Shown here: positions 32,315 to 41,047 of the stretch, in pieces
How positions within the stretch are numbered: position 1 is the first letter of the stretch
Layout of the letters: each line of letters opens with the position of its first letter
Translations under genes and position numbers: made by a program
The notes under the pieces: generated by a model
Told to the model about the DNA's origin: nothing
What the model saw: only the letters and a program-made list of their open reading frames with translations
Database searches by the model: none
Source: an uncultured Alphaproteobacteria bacterium
GTDB lineage: Bacteria; Pseudomonadota; Alphaproteobacteria; RF32; CAG-239
Reading direction: 5' to 3'
Assembly (NCBI GenBank): GCA_944393725.1
Contig: CALYBC010000002.1
Span: 1 to 44,391, forward strand
Length of the DNA stretch: 44,391 nucleotides

Positions 32315-33044
32315 TTTCCCTCTCTTGTGTGCTCTCCGTAATCATCTGCTCAACTTTATCCAAACTCTTTCGTATATTGCGTTCAACTCCGCCGTTTTTC
32401 CATTCTACCCTGCAATCTGACGGACCTAAACTGTTATCCTTATGAACTGCTATCTTGCCCTCAAAATCATTCTGCTCCGCAAGCCTACCGATACTATCGG
32501 CAACAAGGCTTATAACCTCCGGATTAAATGAAAAAGACAAGCTTTCCTGAGATGAAAAATTAGCAAAATTCTGTGCCAAAAAATTTTTAACCTCAGCCTC
32601 GGCTCTGTCTTTTTCCAGGGTCGGCAACAACTTGCGAACCAAATCAACGGCAAATGAAATAGCTGATGCCTCCTGGTTGGCGGCTTTTTCTTCAACTGCG
32701 GCAAAAATTGCCATCAATTGATTCTTTATGCCCTCAAGCAATATATTATGGCGGTTTAATTCTGTTTCCGCAACTTCTTGCTTGCCTTTTTCGTAGCCTT
32801 CTGCTTCTGCTTTGGCAACCGCCTCGGTAAACTCACTTTCGGTATACATATGCTCAACCGGTTTTATTTCTTCTTCAACAACTTTTTCTTCAAAAGCTAC
32901 CGGCTCGGCCTCAACCGGTTCGGGTTCTACAATCTCCGGAGCGACAAGTTCCGCTTCAGAATCTTCTTCCATAGCGGGCATATCCTCCTTTTTGGGAGTT
33001 GTGATGACAAAATTGTCAAACATATATTTCTGATATTCCGCCAC
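32304..33044 (-). CDS. fliH: Flagellar export regulator FliH (FlbE-like)
   Basis: FliH holds the FliI ATPase at the export gate. The N-terminal ~90 residues are a very acidic Glu/Pro/Val linker (PEIVEPEPVEAEPVAFEEK). A coiled coil follows at about 90-150 (ALAKAEAEGYEKGKQEVAE-like). The C-terminal FliH/HrpE domain runs 155-235 and includes the conserved DCRVEWKNGGVERN. The gene lies between fliG and fliN, as flbE does in Caulobacter. FliI is not encoded in the window. Confidence 0.88.
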   Translation of the reverse strand: MAEYQKYMFDNFVITTPKKEDMPAMEEDSEAELVAPEIVEPEPVEAEPVAFEEKVVEEEIKPVEHMYTESEFTEAVAKAEAEGYEKGKQEVAETELNRHNILLEGIKNQLMAIFAAVEEKAANQEASAISFAVDLVRKLLPTLEKDRAEAEVKNFLAQNFANFSSQESLSFSFNPEVISLVADSIGRLAEQNDFEGKIAVHKDNSLGPSDCRVEWKNGGVERNIRKSLDKVEQMITESTQERENGE

Positions 33045-33060
33045 TTAACCAATTTCCTTA

Positions 33061-34083
33061 TTAATATACCAACTCGTCGCTGTCCTTGCCTTCTGAAACA
33101 ATAATTTCACCGCTGTTAGCCAAATCCTTGGCCGCAGAAACAATGTATTGTTGAGCTTCTTCAACATCTCGCATTCTGACCGGCCCCATGGCATCCATGT
33201 CTTCTTTAATAATTTTTCCGGCACGGGTCGACATATTATTAAAGAATAACTCTTTAACAGTTTCTGATGCCCCCTTGAGTGCAATCGCCAATTTGTCTTT
33301 ATCTATATTACGCAACAATACCTGAATACCCTGAGAATCAATTCTGACCAAATCTTCAAAGGTAAACATCAAAGATTTAACTCTTTCGGCACTCTCGCGA
33401 TTTCTTTCTTCAAGAGCATCCATAAATCTGCTTTCGGTATTGCGGTCAAGCGAATTGAAAATATCTGCTATCAACTCGTGGGCATCGCGACGAGTTGATT
33501 TCGACAAATTGCTCATAAACTCTTTACGCAATGTCTTTTCCAAGCTGTCCAAAACCTCTTTTTGCACAGAATCCATTCTCAGCATACGCATAACTATTTC
33601 CATAGCGAAGTTTTCGGGAAACAGTGCTATTACTTTCGCGGCATGCTCGGCCTTAATCTTGGATAAAATAACGGCAATAGTCTGCGGATACTCGTTTTTA
33701 AGGTAGTTGGCCAATACATGCTCGTTCACATTTCCTAATTTATCCCACATCGTGCGGCCGGCCGGGCCCCTGATTTCTTCCATAATAATGGAAACTCTGT
33801 CCTTGTCCAAAGCCTTGGCCAATAGTCTTTCGGTACTTTCATATGAACCGACAAGACTTCCGGTACTGGTTATCTTCTCATTAAATTCGTTTATTAACTG
33901 TTCAACGACATTAGAATTTATTTTACCCAATGAGGCCATTATAACCGAAAGCTCTTTTATTTCTTCATCGTCCATCATGGAAAATAAAGATGCCGAACGT
34001 TCTTCATCAAGAGCTAACATTAATATGGCAGCTTTTTGCTGGCCGGAAAGTATATTGTAATCATCTATAACATTTTGCTTCAT
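33061..34083 (-). CDS. fliG: Flagellar motor switch protein FliG
   Basis: FliG connects the MS-ring to the C-ring and takes torque from the stator. Three helical domains are seen: LSGQQKAAILMLALDEERSA at the N-terminus, the middle EHVLANYLKNEYPQTIAVIL with the EHPQ-like patch, and the C-terminal torque domain with RNIDKDKLAIALKGASETVKELFFNNMSTRA (in parts). The 340 residues are typical. It lies 12 bases after fliF and 16 before fliH. Confidence 0.97.
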   Translation of the reverse strand: MKQNVIDDYNILSGQQKAAILMLALDEERSASLFSMMDDEEIKELSVIMASLGKINSNVVEQLINEFNEKITSTGSLVGSYESTERLLAKALDKDRVSIIMEEIRGPAGRTMWDKLGNVNEHVLANYLKNEYPQTIAVILSKIKAEHAAKVIALFPENFAMEIVMRMLRMDSVQKEVLDSLEKTLRKEFMSNLSKSTRRDAHELIADIFNSLDRNTESRFMDALEERNRESAERVKSLMFTFEDLVRIDSQGIQVLLRNIDKDKLAIALKGASETVKELFFNNMSTRAGKIIKEDMDAMGPVRMRDVEEAQQYIVSAAKDLANSGEIIVSEGKDSDELVY

Positions 34084-34095
34084 AATATATCTTCC

Positions 34096-35715
34096 TTAAC
34101 CTTCATTGTTATACAACCATGAGCGAATAACATTAACCGTCGCATCAGGATTCTTCTCTACCGTATTGTTAAGCTTCTTTATGAGTGATACTTTGACCCT
34201 ACCGTCAACCTTATTAATATTAACCAGTTCTTCGGCAGTTTCATCAATGTTGTCATTTAAGAAATTGGATAACAGCAAGTTATCATCTTCCTCTGATGAC
34301 AACAGCTTGTCGGCTGAGTTTGCCCCCGAGGTATCAAAGGCATTATTTATTAACGGACGAATTACCAAAACAATTACCAATATGGCTATAATTGATATTC
34401 CTAAGCCTTCGGCCATTTTCATCAGCTCGGCCTTGCTAAAGCCAAAGTATAATGTCTCTTTGGGCTGCAGAGGATCCGAACCGATACTGGCAAATCTTAA
34501 ATTTTCGACCTCAACCATATCACCGCGGTTAGCATCATAACCGACAGCCGATTTAACCAAATTGGTAATTTGCTCCATCTCATCATCGGTGCGGGGACGA
34601 TAAACTATGTTGCCATCTTTATCTTTTTCATAAACGCCATCAACCAAAACCGCTGCAGTTAACCTTTTTATGGTGCCGGTATTTTTTACTTTGTTACGAA
34701 CAATCTTTGATATTTCGTAGTTTATAGTTTCTTCGGTTTTTGAACTGGTGTCATATACGCCGCCGGTTGATGAGGCTTCATCGCCGTTGGGAATGTTCTG
34801 TGCCACCGTAACCGGCTGTGAGGCTTGAGTCGATGTTCCTTGCTCCGAAATGGTGGCCTGAGATCTGATAACCTGACTATCCGGATCATAGATTTCTTCG
34901 TTGGTAACAACTTCATCAAAATCCATCTCAATATTAACCTGAGCTTGAGCTTTACCAGAACCTAAACTCTTTTCCAAAAGTTGTTGCACTTTTTGAGCAA
35001 TTTTGCGTTCTTGTTCAAGACGCAATGCTTCGTTGGTCGTATTTTTTACGACCTCACTTTGTTCTTCGCTGTATTCGGTAAGTAAATTGCCATTAGAATC
35101 GACTATCGAAACATTTTTTACATCAAGTTTCGGAACAGCTGCCGCTACTAATTTTTGGATAGATTGGATGTTTTGCGGGCTTAGATTTCCGTGCTTGGTT
35201 TTAATGACAACCGATGCAGTCGGGGTCTGCTCCTCTCTTGAGAACATTTCTCTTTTGGGCATAACTAAATGTACACGGGCCGAGCGAATATTATCAACCG
35301 AACGAATGGTTCTGGCAAGCTCCCCTTCTAATGCGCGCAATAAATTTACATTTTGCACAAAGTTGGTCGAACCGAGGGCATCAGTGTGGTCAAAAACTTC
35401 GTATCCGACATTAGACCCTTTGGAGGCAAGTGCCAAATCCGCCGTTTCTATTCTCATCCGATTCACATATTCAACCGGAACCATAACTTCGGTCCCATTC
35501 TTGGTCAACTTGTATTTTACATTGGAACTTTCAAGCTTTGCGACTATCTGTTTGGCATCTTCCAAATCCAAGTCGGTATATAAAACTGAGTACTCACTAC
35601 TGTTCATTTGAACGGCAAGATAGATAAAAAAGCTGATTAAAAATACCAGAATCGCACCGATAGAAGCCATCTTGGCCGGTGACATATTTTTGATAGTCTG
35701 CAATATGTTATTCAT
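34096..35715 (-). CDS. fliF: Flagellar MS-ring protein FliF
   Basis: FliF builds the inner-membrane MS-ring on which the motor assembles. The first membrane helix is at about 17-36 (IGAILVFLISFFIYLAV). The periplasmic ring-building motifs follow, with YSVLYTDLDLEDAKQIVAKL (47-66) and RALEGELARTIRSVDNIRSARVHLVMPKR (in parts). The second helix is at about 440-455 (IIAILVIVLVIRPL). The last ~20 residues (VNVIRSWLYNNEG) are the FliG-binding tail. At 539 residues it is complete and first in the nine-gene operon. Confidence 0.97.
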   Translation of the reverse strand: MNNILQTIKNMSPAKMASIGAILVFLISFFIYLAVQMNSSEYSVLYTDLDLEDAKQIVAKLESSNVKYKLTKNGTEVMVPVEYVNRMRIETADLALASKGSNVGYEVFDHTDALGSTNFVQNVNLLRALEGELARTIRSVDNIRSARVHLVMPKREMFSREEQTPTASVVIKTKHGNLSPQNIQSIQKLVAAAVPKLDVKNVSIVDSNGNLLTEYSEEQSEVVKNTTNEALRLEQERKIAQKVQQLLEKSLGSGKAQAQVNIEMDFDEVVTNEEIYDPDSQVIRSQATISEQGTSTQASQPVTVAQNIPNGDEASSTGGVYDTSSKTEETINYEISKIVRNKVKNTGTIKRLTAAVLVDGVYEKDKDGNIVYRPRTDDEMEQITNLVKSAVGYDANRGDMVEVENLRFASIGSDPLQPKETLYFGFSKAELMKMAEGLGISIIAILVIVLVIRPLINNAFDTSGANSADKLLSSEEDDNLLLSNFLNDNIDETAEELVNINKVDGRVKVSLIKKLNNTVEKNPDATVNVIRSWLYNNEG

Positions 35716-35849
35716 AGATTCCCCAATCTATTTATAAATAAACAATATTAATCCGCACGATTAAATCTGCGAATCTTTCCCCTTTATTTATCCTTAACTT
35801 AAAAATCTTGTTTAGTTAACTATTTATTTAAGATATTAACAGCCCCAAA

Positions 35850-35878
35850 AAAATAAGGAGCAAAAAGCTCCTTATTTT
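35850..35878 (-). terminator. Terminator after flgE
   Basis: AAAATAAGGAGC (35850-35861) and its complement (35867-35878) form a 12-bp stem with an AAAAA loop. The A-rich sequence to the left supplies the U-run. It separates the fliK-flgD-flgE unit from the fliF operon. Confidence 0.9.
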
Positions 35879-35901
35879 AAGTTTTAGGATTGTTTTTTTA
35901 A

Positions 35902-38016
35902 TTATATAAGATTGGTGAGTTCCTGCAGCATCTCATCTGAGGTGGTAATAATCTTACCTGCTGCAGAGTATGCTCTTTGAACTACAATCATGTTGGAAAA
36001 TTCTGTTGCCAAATCTACGGTAGAGCTTTCAAGCGAACTTGATGCTATTTCTCCGGCTCCTCCGGTAGTGGCTCTGGTCAACAAAGGATTTCCTGATTCG
36101 GTGGTGGCAATCCATACATTGTTATTTAATGCCTCCATACCATTGGCATTGGTAAACATTGCCAAGGGGATAATTGATATCGGCTTGGTTTCACCGTTTG
36201 AAAATACTGCGGTTACCACACCATCTTCACTTACCGTAACACCTGAATAGCTACCGAAGGTGGCTCCGTCTTGATTTATGTAGCTGGTGGTAAAGCTTCC
36301 GGATAAGCAGGTCAAACCGGAAGAAACATTGGCACTACCCATATTAATTGATATTCTGGTGCCGTCGCCAAGTTTGGTGTTGCCGGTCATATCCTGAGCA
36401 CCGTTAGCCCAATATATTTCCATTCCCTCTACATTTACTTCCTTAGGTGTTCCGTCAGAATTAAACATAACTGCAGGAATCTGCGAACCAAGCTGATCTA
36501 CTCCATCATATTGGAATTGATTGGTAATCGGGGTAGCATCGGTTAAATTATTAACCAAACCACCGCTGATAATGGTACCGGTGCTGTTTGCAACATTATT
36601 ATCAATGGTTATATCCTCACCGGTCGATGAAGGAATAATCTGCAAAGTCTTACCACTGGCCACAAATCTTTCCGGCTCTGCTACGCCCGAGGTTTGGATT
36701 GCACTCGCCAAATTGTTGATATCGGTAACGACATCTCCGCTGTATCCGACATAAAAAGTATCATCGGTATTTACACCGGTACCAAAGACAAAGTTTATGC
36801 CATTAATAGTAATGGTTTCATTTTCGGTAATTGAGGTAAAATCAATATAAGCACAGTTTTTGATAGTGTTATCAATGGCTGCCAGGGTAAAAGTTCCGCT
36901 CGGAAGACCAGATGATTTATCAATGTTGGCAGAAGATTGAACACAGGCAAGTGTTCCGCTGCAATCAAAATTCAAGGCGTCACCAGTTACCGATTGTTGA
37001 ATCTTAATGGCATTGCCGTCTATGCTGAAACGACCTGCATCCCTTATGTTGCTTTTAATGGCCGTCATAAAGCTATTTAAAACATCGGTTACCGAGTTGG
37101 CGGTTGACATATCTACTGCAATATTGCCTCCAGCAGCGGCATTGCCATCGGTAAATTCAAAAGTAACACCATTTATGGATATGGTGGAGCCGACAGAAGG
37201 TATATCCGTAAACTCCATTTGAGCAATTGATGAATATACCAAGCCGTCATCAGTATAAAGATTTACAGCCGCAGCACCAGAGGGAATGGTGGTATTCATA
37301 CTCCATGCGTTGGCGGCAGATTTTGTGTAATTTAAGCTGAGATTGCTGGCATTGCCTAAGCTATCATATATTAATGTCGATACAGAGTGAGTAGTACCGA
37401 TAGTGGCTCCGGACGGTAAATTAGCACCAAAGGCAATCTGCGTGGTCGGAGTTGCCGTACCGCCAATATTGGAAAGGTTGATACCTTGCATATTGTTGGC
37501 ATCAACAATATTGTCATTGATATATACGGTCTCACCATTAGTATCTTTATAGGCTTTCATGTATGTAATACCATTGATATTAACGGTCGATGCTTCGGTG
37601 TTGCCGTCCCACGGCATTAAAGACCAACCTTGTACGTAATATCCTCCGGTATTTTTTAGGTATCCGGTCTCATCAACCGTAAAATCTCCGGCACGGGTAT
37701 AGGCCCAAGTACCACTACCGTCATATGCCGAGTTAACGACAAAATATCCACTGCCCGATATTGCCAGCGATGTTGTTGATGATACCGATGATAGCAAACC
37801 TTGTGCATCAATACTCTGGGTGGCATGAGGTTGAACACCGCCGGAAGAATATTTGTTGGATGACACTTGTTTGGTCACTAAGGTTGAAAACGATACATTG
37901 TTGTTTTTATAGCCGATTGTATTCATATTGGCGATATTATCAGCCACCGCACCCATTGCACTTGACTGTGCGCTGAGTCCCGAAATACCGGCTTGTAATG
38001 CTCCTAAAATACTCAT
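35902..38016 (-). CDS. flgE: Flagellar hook protein FlgE, enlarged
   Basis: FlgE polymerises into the hook. N-terminal rod/hook motif: MSILGALQAGISGLSAQSSA with NIANMNTIGYKN at 27-38. The C-terminal helix is LATEFSNMIVVQRAYSAAGKIITTSDEM (in parts). Length is 704 residues, against about 400-590 in common relatives. The excess lies mainly in two similar inserts at about residues 267-352 (GSTISINGVTFEFTDG) and 391-475 (NETITINGINFVFGTG). Both have the ITINGxxFxF...TDxxN pattern of flagellin hook IN-type repeats. They probably decorate the hook surface. Third gene of the sigma-54-driven fliK-flgD-flgE unit. Confidence 0.95.
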   Translation of the reverse strand: MSILGALQAGISGLSAQSSAMGAVADNIANMNTIGYKNNNVSFSTLVTKQVSSNKYSSGGVQPHATQSIDAQGLLSSVSSTTSLAISGSGYFVVNSAYDGSGTWAYTRAGDFTVDETGYLKNTGGYYVQGWSLMPWDGNTEASTVNINGITYMKAYKDTNGETVYINDNIVDANNMQGINLSNIGGTATPTTQIAFGANLPSGATIGTTHSVSTLIYDSLGNASNLSLNYTKSAANAWSMNTTIPSGAAAVNLYTDDGLVYSSIAQMEFTDIPSVGSTISINGVTFEFTDGNAAAGGNIAVDMSTANSVTDVLNSFMTAIKSNIRDAGRFSIDGNAIKIQQSVTGDALNFDCSGTLACVQSSANIDKSSGLPSGTFTLAAIDNTIKNCAYIDFTSITENETITINGINFVFGTGVNTDDTFYVGYSGDVVTDINNLASAIQTSGVAEPERFVASGKTLQIIPSSTGEDITIDNNVANSTGTIISGGLVNNLTDATPITNQFQYDGVDQLGSQIPAVMFNSDGTPKEVNVEGMEIYWANGAQDMTGNTKLGDGTRISINMGSANVSSGLTCLSGSFTTSYINQDGATFGSYSGVTVSEDGVVTAVFSNGETKPISIIPLAMFTNANGMEALNNNVWIATTESGNPLLTRATTGGAGEIASSSLESSTVDLATEFSNMIVVQRAYSAAGKIITTSDEMLQELTNLI

Positions 38017-38041
38017 TGTTCTTCTCCTAAAACTTTTTTAT

Positions 38042-38806
38042 TTAAACTAATTGCGATAATACTTCTTCAGGAGTTTCTTCCCCAGCGGCGTTTCCGCCAT
38101 CTTCTTTCTTGATACTGTCAATCAAATTGTTCCAATAATTCTCATCTCTGATGGTCAGAATGTAGTCTAAAGTTGCGGTCACGGAATCTGCCAAGCCTAC
38201 ATATATACCGCTGTCGTCGCTGGCAACACCGGTAACTCTGCCAAAAATGGTTGTGGTTACGCTGGCCGCGGTTTCGCCGGAATTTACTTTGGTGTCAACC
38301 GCAATTTGATAGACCCCGTCCGGCATTTGTTCACCGGCCGAATTTTTGCCGTCCCATACAAAATCGTGAGCTCCGGCTGAGGTCTCGCCTTTTTGGGTGT
38401 AAACTACCTTTCCATCGGAATCCTTAACCGTTATGGTGCATTCTTGTACATTTTTACTTAAGGTATAGGTAGCTTTACTTACACCACCGTCAAGAGGCAT
38501 CATATCCCCTAAGGCCTGGACCGTTTTGCCGACATATGATGCTGCTTGTACTCCAAGGTTGTATATTGATAAATTCAAAAGATTATCCAGCTTTTTGTTG
38601 GTTTGAATGGCTTGCTCAACATTTGAATATTGTACCAACTGGCTGGTATATTCCGAAGCATCCATCGGATCTAGGGGGTCTTGATATTGCAACTGAGTGG
38701 TTAACATGGTCAGAAAAGTGTTCATATCAGCCGACAAGGTTTGGCTGGAACTTTGAGTGGTTGAACTGGTGTTAACCGAGCTTATGATTGAGCTTAAATC
38801 TGTCAT
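38042..38806 (-). CDS. flgD: Hook assembly scaffold FlgD
   Basis: FlgD caps the growing hook. N-terminal MNTFLTMLTTQLQYQDPLDPMD (in parts) is diagnostic, with TSQLVQYSNVEQA. The C-terminal half has a tudor-like and fibronectin-like beta domain (VYTQKGETSAGAHDFVWDGK; MPDGVYQIAVD). Its 254 residues fit the family. It lies 20 bases after fliK and 25 before flgE. Confidence 0.96.
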   Translation of the reverse strand: MTDLSSIISSVNTSSTTQSSSQTLSADMNTFLTMLTTQLQYQDPLDPMDASEYTSQLVQYSNVEQAIQTNKKLDNLLNLSIYNLGVQAASYVGKTVQALGDMMPLDGGVSKATYTLSKNVQECTITVKDSDGKVVYTQKGETSAGAHDFVWDGKNSAGEQMPDGVYQIAVDTKVNSGETAASVTTTIFGRVTGVASDDSGIYVGLADSVTATLDYILTIRDENYWNNLIDSIKKEDGGNAAGEETPEEVLSQLV

Positions 38807-38826
38807 AGCTTTGTCCTCCTTATGTA

Positions 38827-40359
38827 CTAAACCCTGATATTAAGACCGCGCAAGGGGTCATAACCGAGGTTGTCGTTGCCGGCTAGAGCTTCGGCTTCTT
38901 GTTCTAAGCTCTCTCCGATAAATTTTAGCAAACCGGCTTCATCTTTTTGTTCGCCACCGGCTTGGTTTTCCTTCTGGAAACTAAAGTTAAAACTTCTGCT
39001 GTCCGTATCGTATCCGGCATCTTGGAAAGCTCTTTCCAAGCCGGAAACATCTTTTTGCAACATATCCATGGTTTCGGGGCGACTGGAAATAATGTCAGCG
39101 TGTAACTTACCATCTTTGGCTATGTGCATTCTTATCTGAATTTTTCCTAAATCTTCAGGCTTGAGCTGAATATCTATGGTATCGACACCTTTAATAGCAG
39201 ACTTGGTTATATTGACTTTTATTTGTTCCACAACTTCTTTAGCCATTCCTTTAACACTACCTCTTTGTGTTGCTTCGTTTAGTCTGGCAAAGTTTTCATT
39301 TCTTTGAACATTAGATGTTTCAAAAACAACTTCTTTTCCTGATACTGCCAAAGTATTGTTCGTAATTTGAGCTGAATTACCATCACCGGCAACTTTTGCT
39401 TCGGCAACGGCAAAATTCTTGAACATTTGCGGATTAACCATTTGCTCGTTTTGCAACTTTATGGCCTTGTTATTATTTGTAACGGCATCAGAAGCCAGTT
39501 TGACATCTGCATCAAGAACTTCCGTATTGTTTTCAACATCTTGGAACATAGAATCAACGGCAAAGCGGTTTTGCAGAATGTCCTTTTCTATCGGAGCGGC
39601 AATTTTTTCCTCTGCCACCGAAACTTCAATCTTGAGCTTGTCAGACGATGCTACTTTCTTGTCTATATATTGTGCTTGTTCGGCAAGCAACAAATCATCT
39701 TGATTTAGCGGCAACTCAACATCGTTAACTACTTCTGCCGCGGCAGCCTGAACTTTTGCATTTTGCTTAGGCAAAGCCTCAACCATATCCGACGGCAATT
39801 CCTCCTCGGTAACCATCTCTGCGGAGTAAGCATTAATCATATCGGCAAAAAACTGCTGTACATCAATATCCTGTGCGACCGGAACTACTTCGGATACGGG
39901 AGCGACATCTTCTTGTACCGGTGCTTCTTGGACAGCCTGTGCTTCTTCTACAGCTGTATCTACGACCGCATCTCCTTCCTCTGCAGGTTTGGTTTGCTCC
40001 TGTTTTGCTTCCGGAGCGGTTGTTTCTTGAGGAACGGTGTCTTCTTTGGCCTTTGACTCAACTTTTTTATCTTTAGCTTTAATCGGCTCTTCTTTTTTGT
40101 CGGCGACCGGCTCTTTTTCGTTTTTTTTGTTTTCTGTCTTTACGGAAAAATCTTCTTTTTCTTTAACTTTAACTTCGGGCGTGGAAAAATCTTCGCGTTG
40201 AAATGACGGCTCGGTTTTATCAGCCGGCTTTTGCGGAGCTGAGAAATCAGGTTTGAGCATATCGGCAAAGCCGCTTTCCGCACCTTCCAATATTGGGGTA
40301 CTGCTAAATCTTACCGACATCAACTGTTGCAACAAACTGTTTTTATCTTGTATTTCCAT
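38827..40359 (-). CDS. fliK: Flagellar hook-length control protein FliK
   Basis: FliK measures hook length and switches the export gate to late substrates. The long N-terminal part (1 to about 370) is low-complexity, rich in Glu, Lys, Pro, Ala and Val, as expected for a molecular ruler. The C-terminal domain holds the conserved DTIDIQLKPEDLGKIQIRMH and SRPETMDMLQKDVSGLERAF segments near 395-450. The last residues end GLNIRV. At 510 residues it is normal. A perfect sigma-54 promoter lies 44 bases upstream. Confidence 0.93.
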   Translation of the reverse strand: MEIQDKNSLLQQLMSVRFSSTPILEGAESGFADMLKPDFSAPQKPADKTEPSFQREDFSTPEVKVKEKEDFSVKTENKKNEKEPVADKKEEPIKAKDKKVESKAKEDTVPQETTAPEAKQEQTKPAEEGDAVVDTAVEEAQAVQEAPVQEDVAPVSEVVPVAQDIDVQQFFADMINAYSAEMVTEEELPSDMVEALPKQNAKVQAAAAEVVNDVELPLNQDDLLLAEQAQYIDKKVASSDKLKIEVSVAEEKIAAPIEKDILQNRFAVDSMFQDVENNTEVLDADVKLASDAVTNNNKAIKLQNEQMVNPQMFKNFAVAEAKVAGDGNSAQITNNTLAVSGKEVVFETSNVQRNENFARLNEATQRGSVKGMAKEVVEQIKVNITKSAIKGVDTIDIQLKPEDLGKIQIRMHIAKDGKLHADIISSRPETMDMLQKDVSGLERAFQDAGYDTDSRSFNFSFQKENQAGGEQKDEAGLLKFIGESLEQEAEALAGNDNLGYDPLRGLNIRV

Positions 40360-40402
40360 AACGCAATCCTTTTTAGCGCAAAGTTAAATCTGTGAGATTA
40401 TA

Positions 40403-40418
40403 TGCAAAATGCGTGCCA
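40403..40418 (-). promoter_or_regulatory. Perfect sigma-54 promoter upstream of fliK
   Basis: Read leftward: TGGCAC, five bases (GCATT), TTGCA, exactly the -24/-12 consensus. It lies 44 bases before the fliK ATG and faces leftward into fliK-flgD-flgE. FlbD, encoded in this window, is the likely activator. I could not assign FlbD sites with confidence. Confidence 0.9.
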
Positions 40419-40558
40419 AAAATACACGGGACTTTGTTTTTTATGTGCTTTTGCTATGGGAATTTGCAATATTCATCATTTTTGTTGTATTTAGCGGATA
40501 AAATGCTATCCTTGGGACAGAGTCGAATGTTTATTTTGCAACCGCAAGTGAGAAAATT

Positions 40559-41035
40559 ATGACAAATCAAATTGATACTAAAATTATCGGCAAGCTCGCC
40601 GAGGTCTTGAACAAAAATGCTTTAAGCGAAATCGAATATGAAGACGAAAACTGTAGGATTAAAATAAAAGGCGCAATGTGCGCGACCGCAACACCTCTGC
40701 CGCCAGTACAAATGCAAGCTCCGGTTGCCGCTCCTAGTTCGGTTAATGCAGAAGTTACTGCCAAAACCGATGAGTTTGCCATTGATGATTACGCAAAGAA
40801 TCCCGGTAGCGTCAAATCGCCTATCGTCGGTGTAGTTTATCTCTCTCCAGACCCGACTAAGCCTGACTATGTCAGTGTAGGCGACAGCGTTAAGGAAGGC
40901 GATATTGTTTGCCTTATTGAGGCAATGAAAACTTTTAATCCGGTTAAAGCTCATCGTTCGGGCACGGTTACCAAAATTTTGCTTGAATCCGGAGACCCGG
41001 TTGAATACGGCGAATCTATAATGATTATTGAATAA
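40559..41035 (+). CDS. accB: Biotin carboxyl carrier protein of acetyl-CoA carboxylase
   Basis: AccB carries the biotin used by acetyl-CoA carboxylase for fatty-acid synthesis. N-terminal helical domain 1-40; Ala/Pro/Val-rich linker 42-65; biotinyl domain 84-158 with the biotin-acceptor Lys124 in EAMKT. The 158 residues are typical. It is divergent from the fliK unit, with about 200 bases between, and is followed 12 bases later by accC. Confidence 0.96.
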   Translation: MTNQIDTKIIGKLAEVLNKNALSEIEYEDENCRIKIKGAMCATATPLPPVQMQAPVAAPSSVNAEVTAKTDEFAIDDYAKNPGSVKSPIVGVVYLSPDPTKPDYVSVGDSVKEGDIVCLIEAMKTFNPVKAHRSGTVTKILLESGDPVEYGESIMIIE

Positions 41036-41047
41036 GAGAGGACTCCC

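Noticed and set aside
35768-35783. Possible sigma-54 promoter before fliF
   Set aside because: Only GG and GC spacing match; several other consensus positions fail. In Caulobacter this operon is an early class not driven by sigma-54.
35750-35822. CtrA-like TTAA pairs upstream of fliF
   Set aside because: The best pair is TTAA-N9-TTAA, not the required N7, and TTAA is frequent by chance in this AT-rich DNA.
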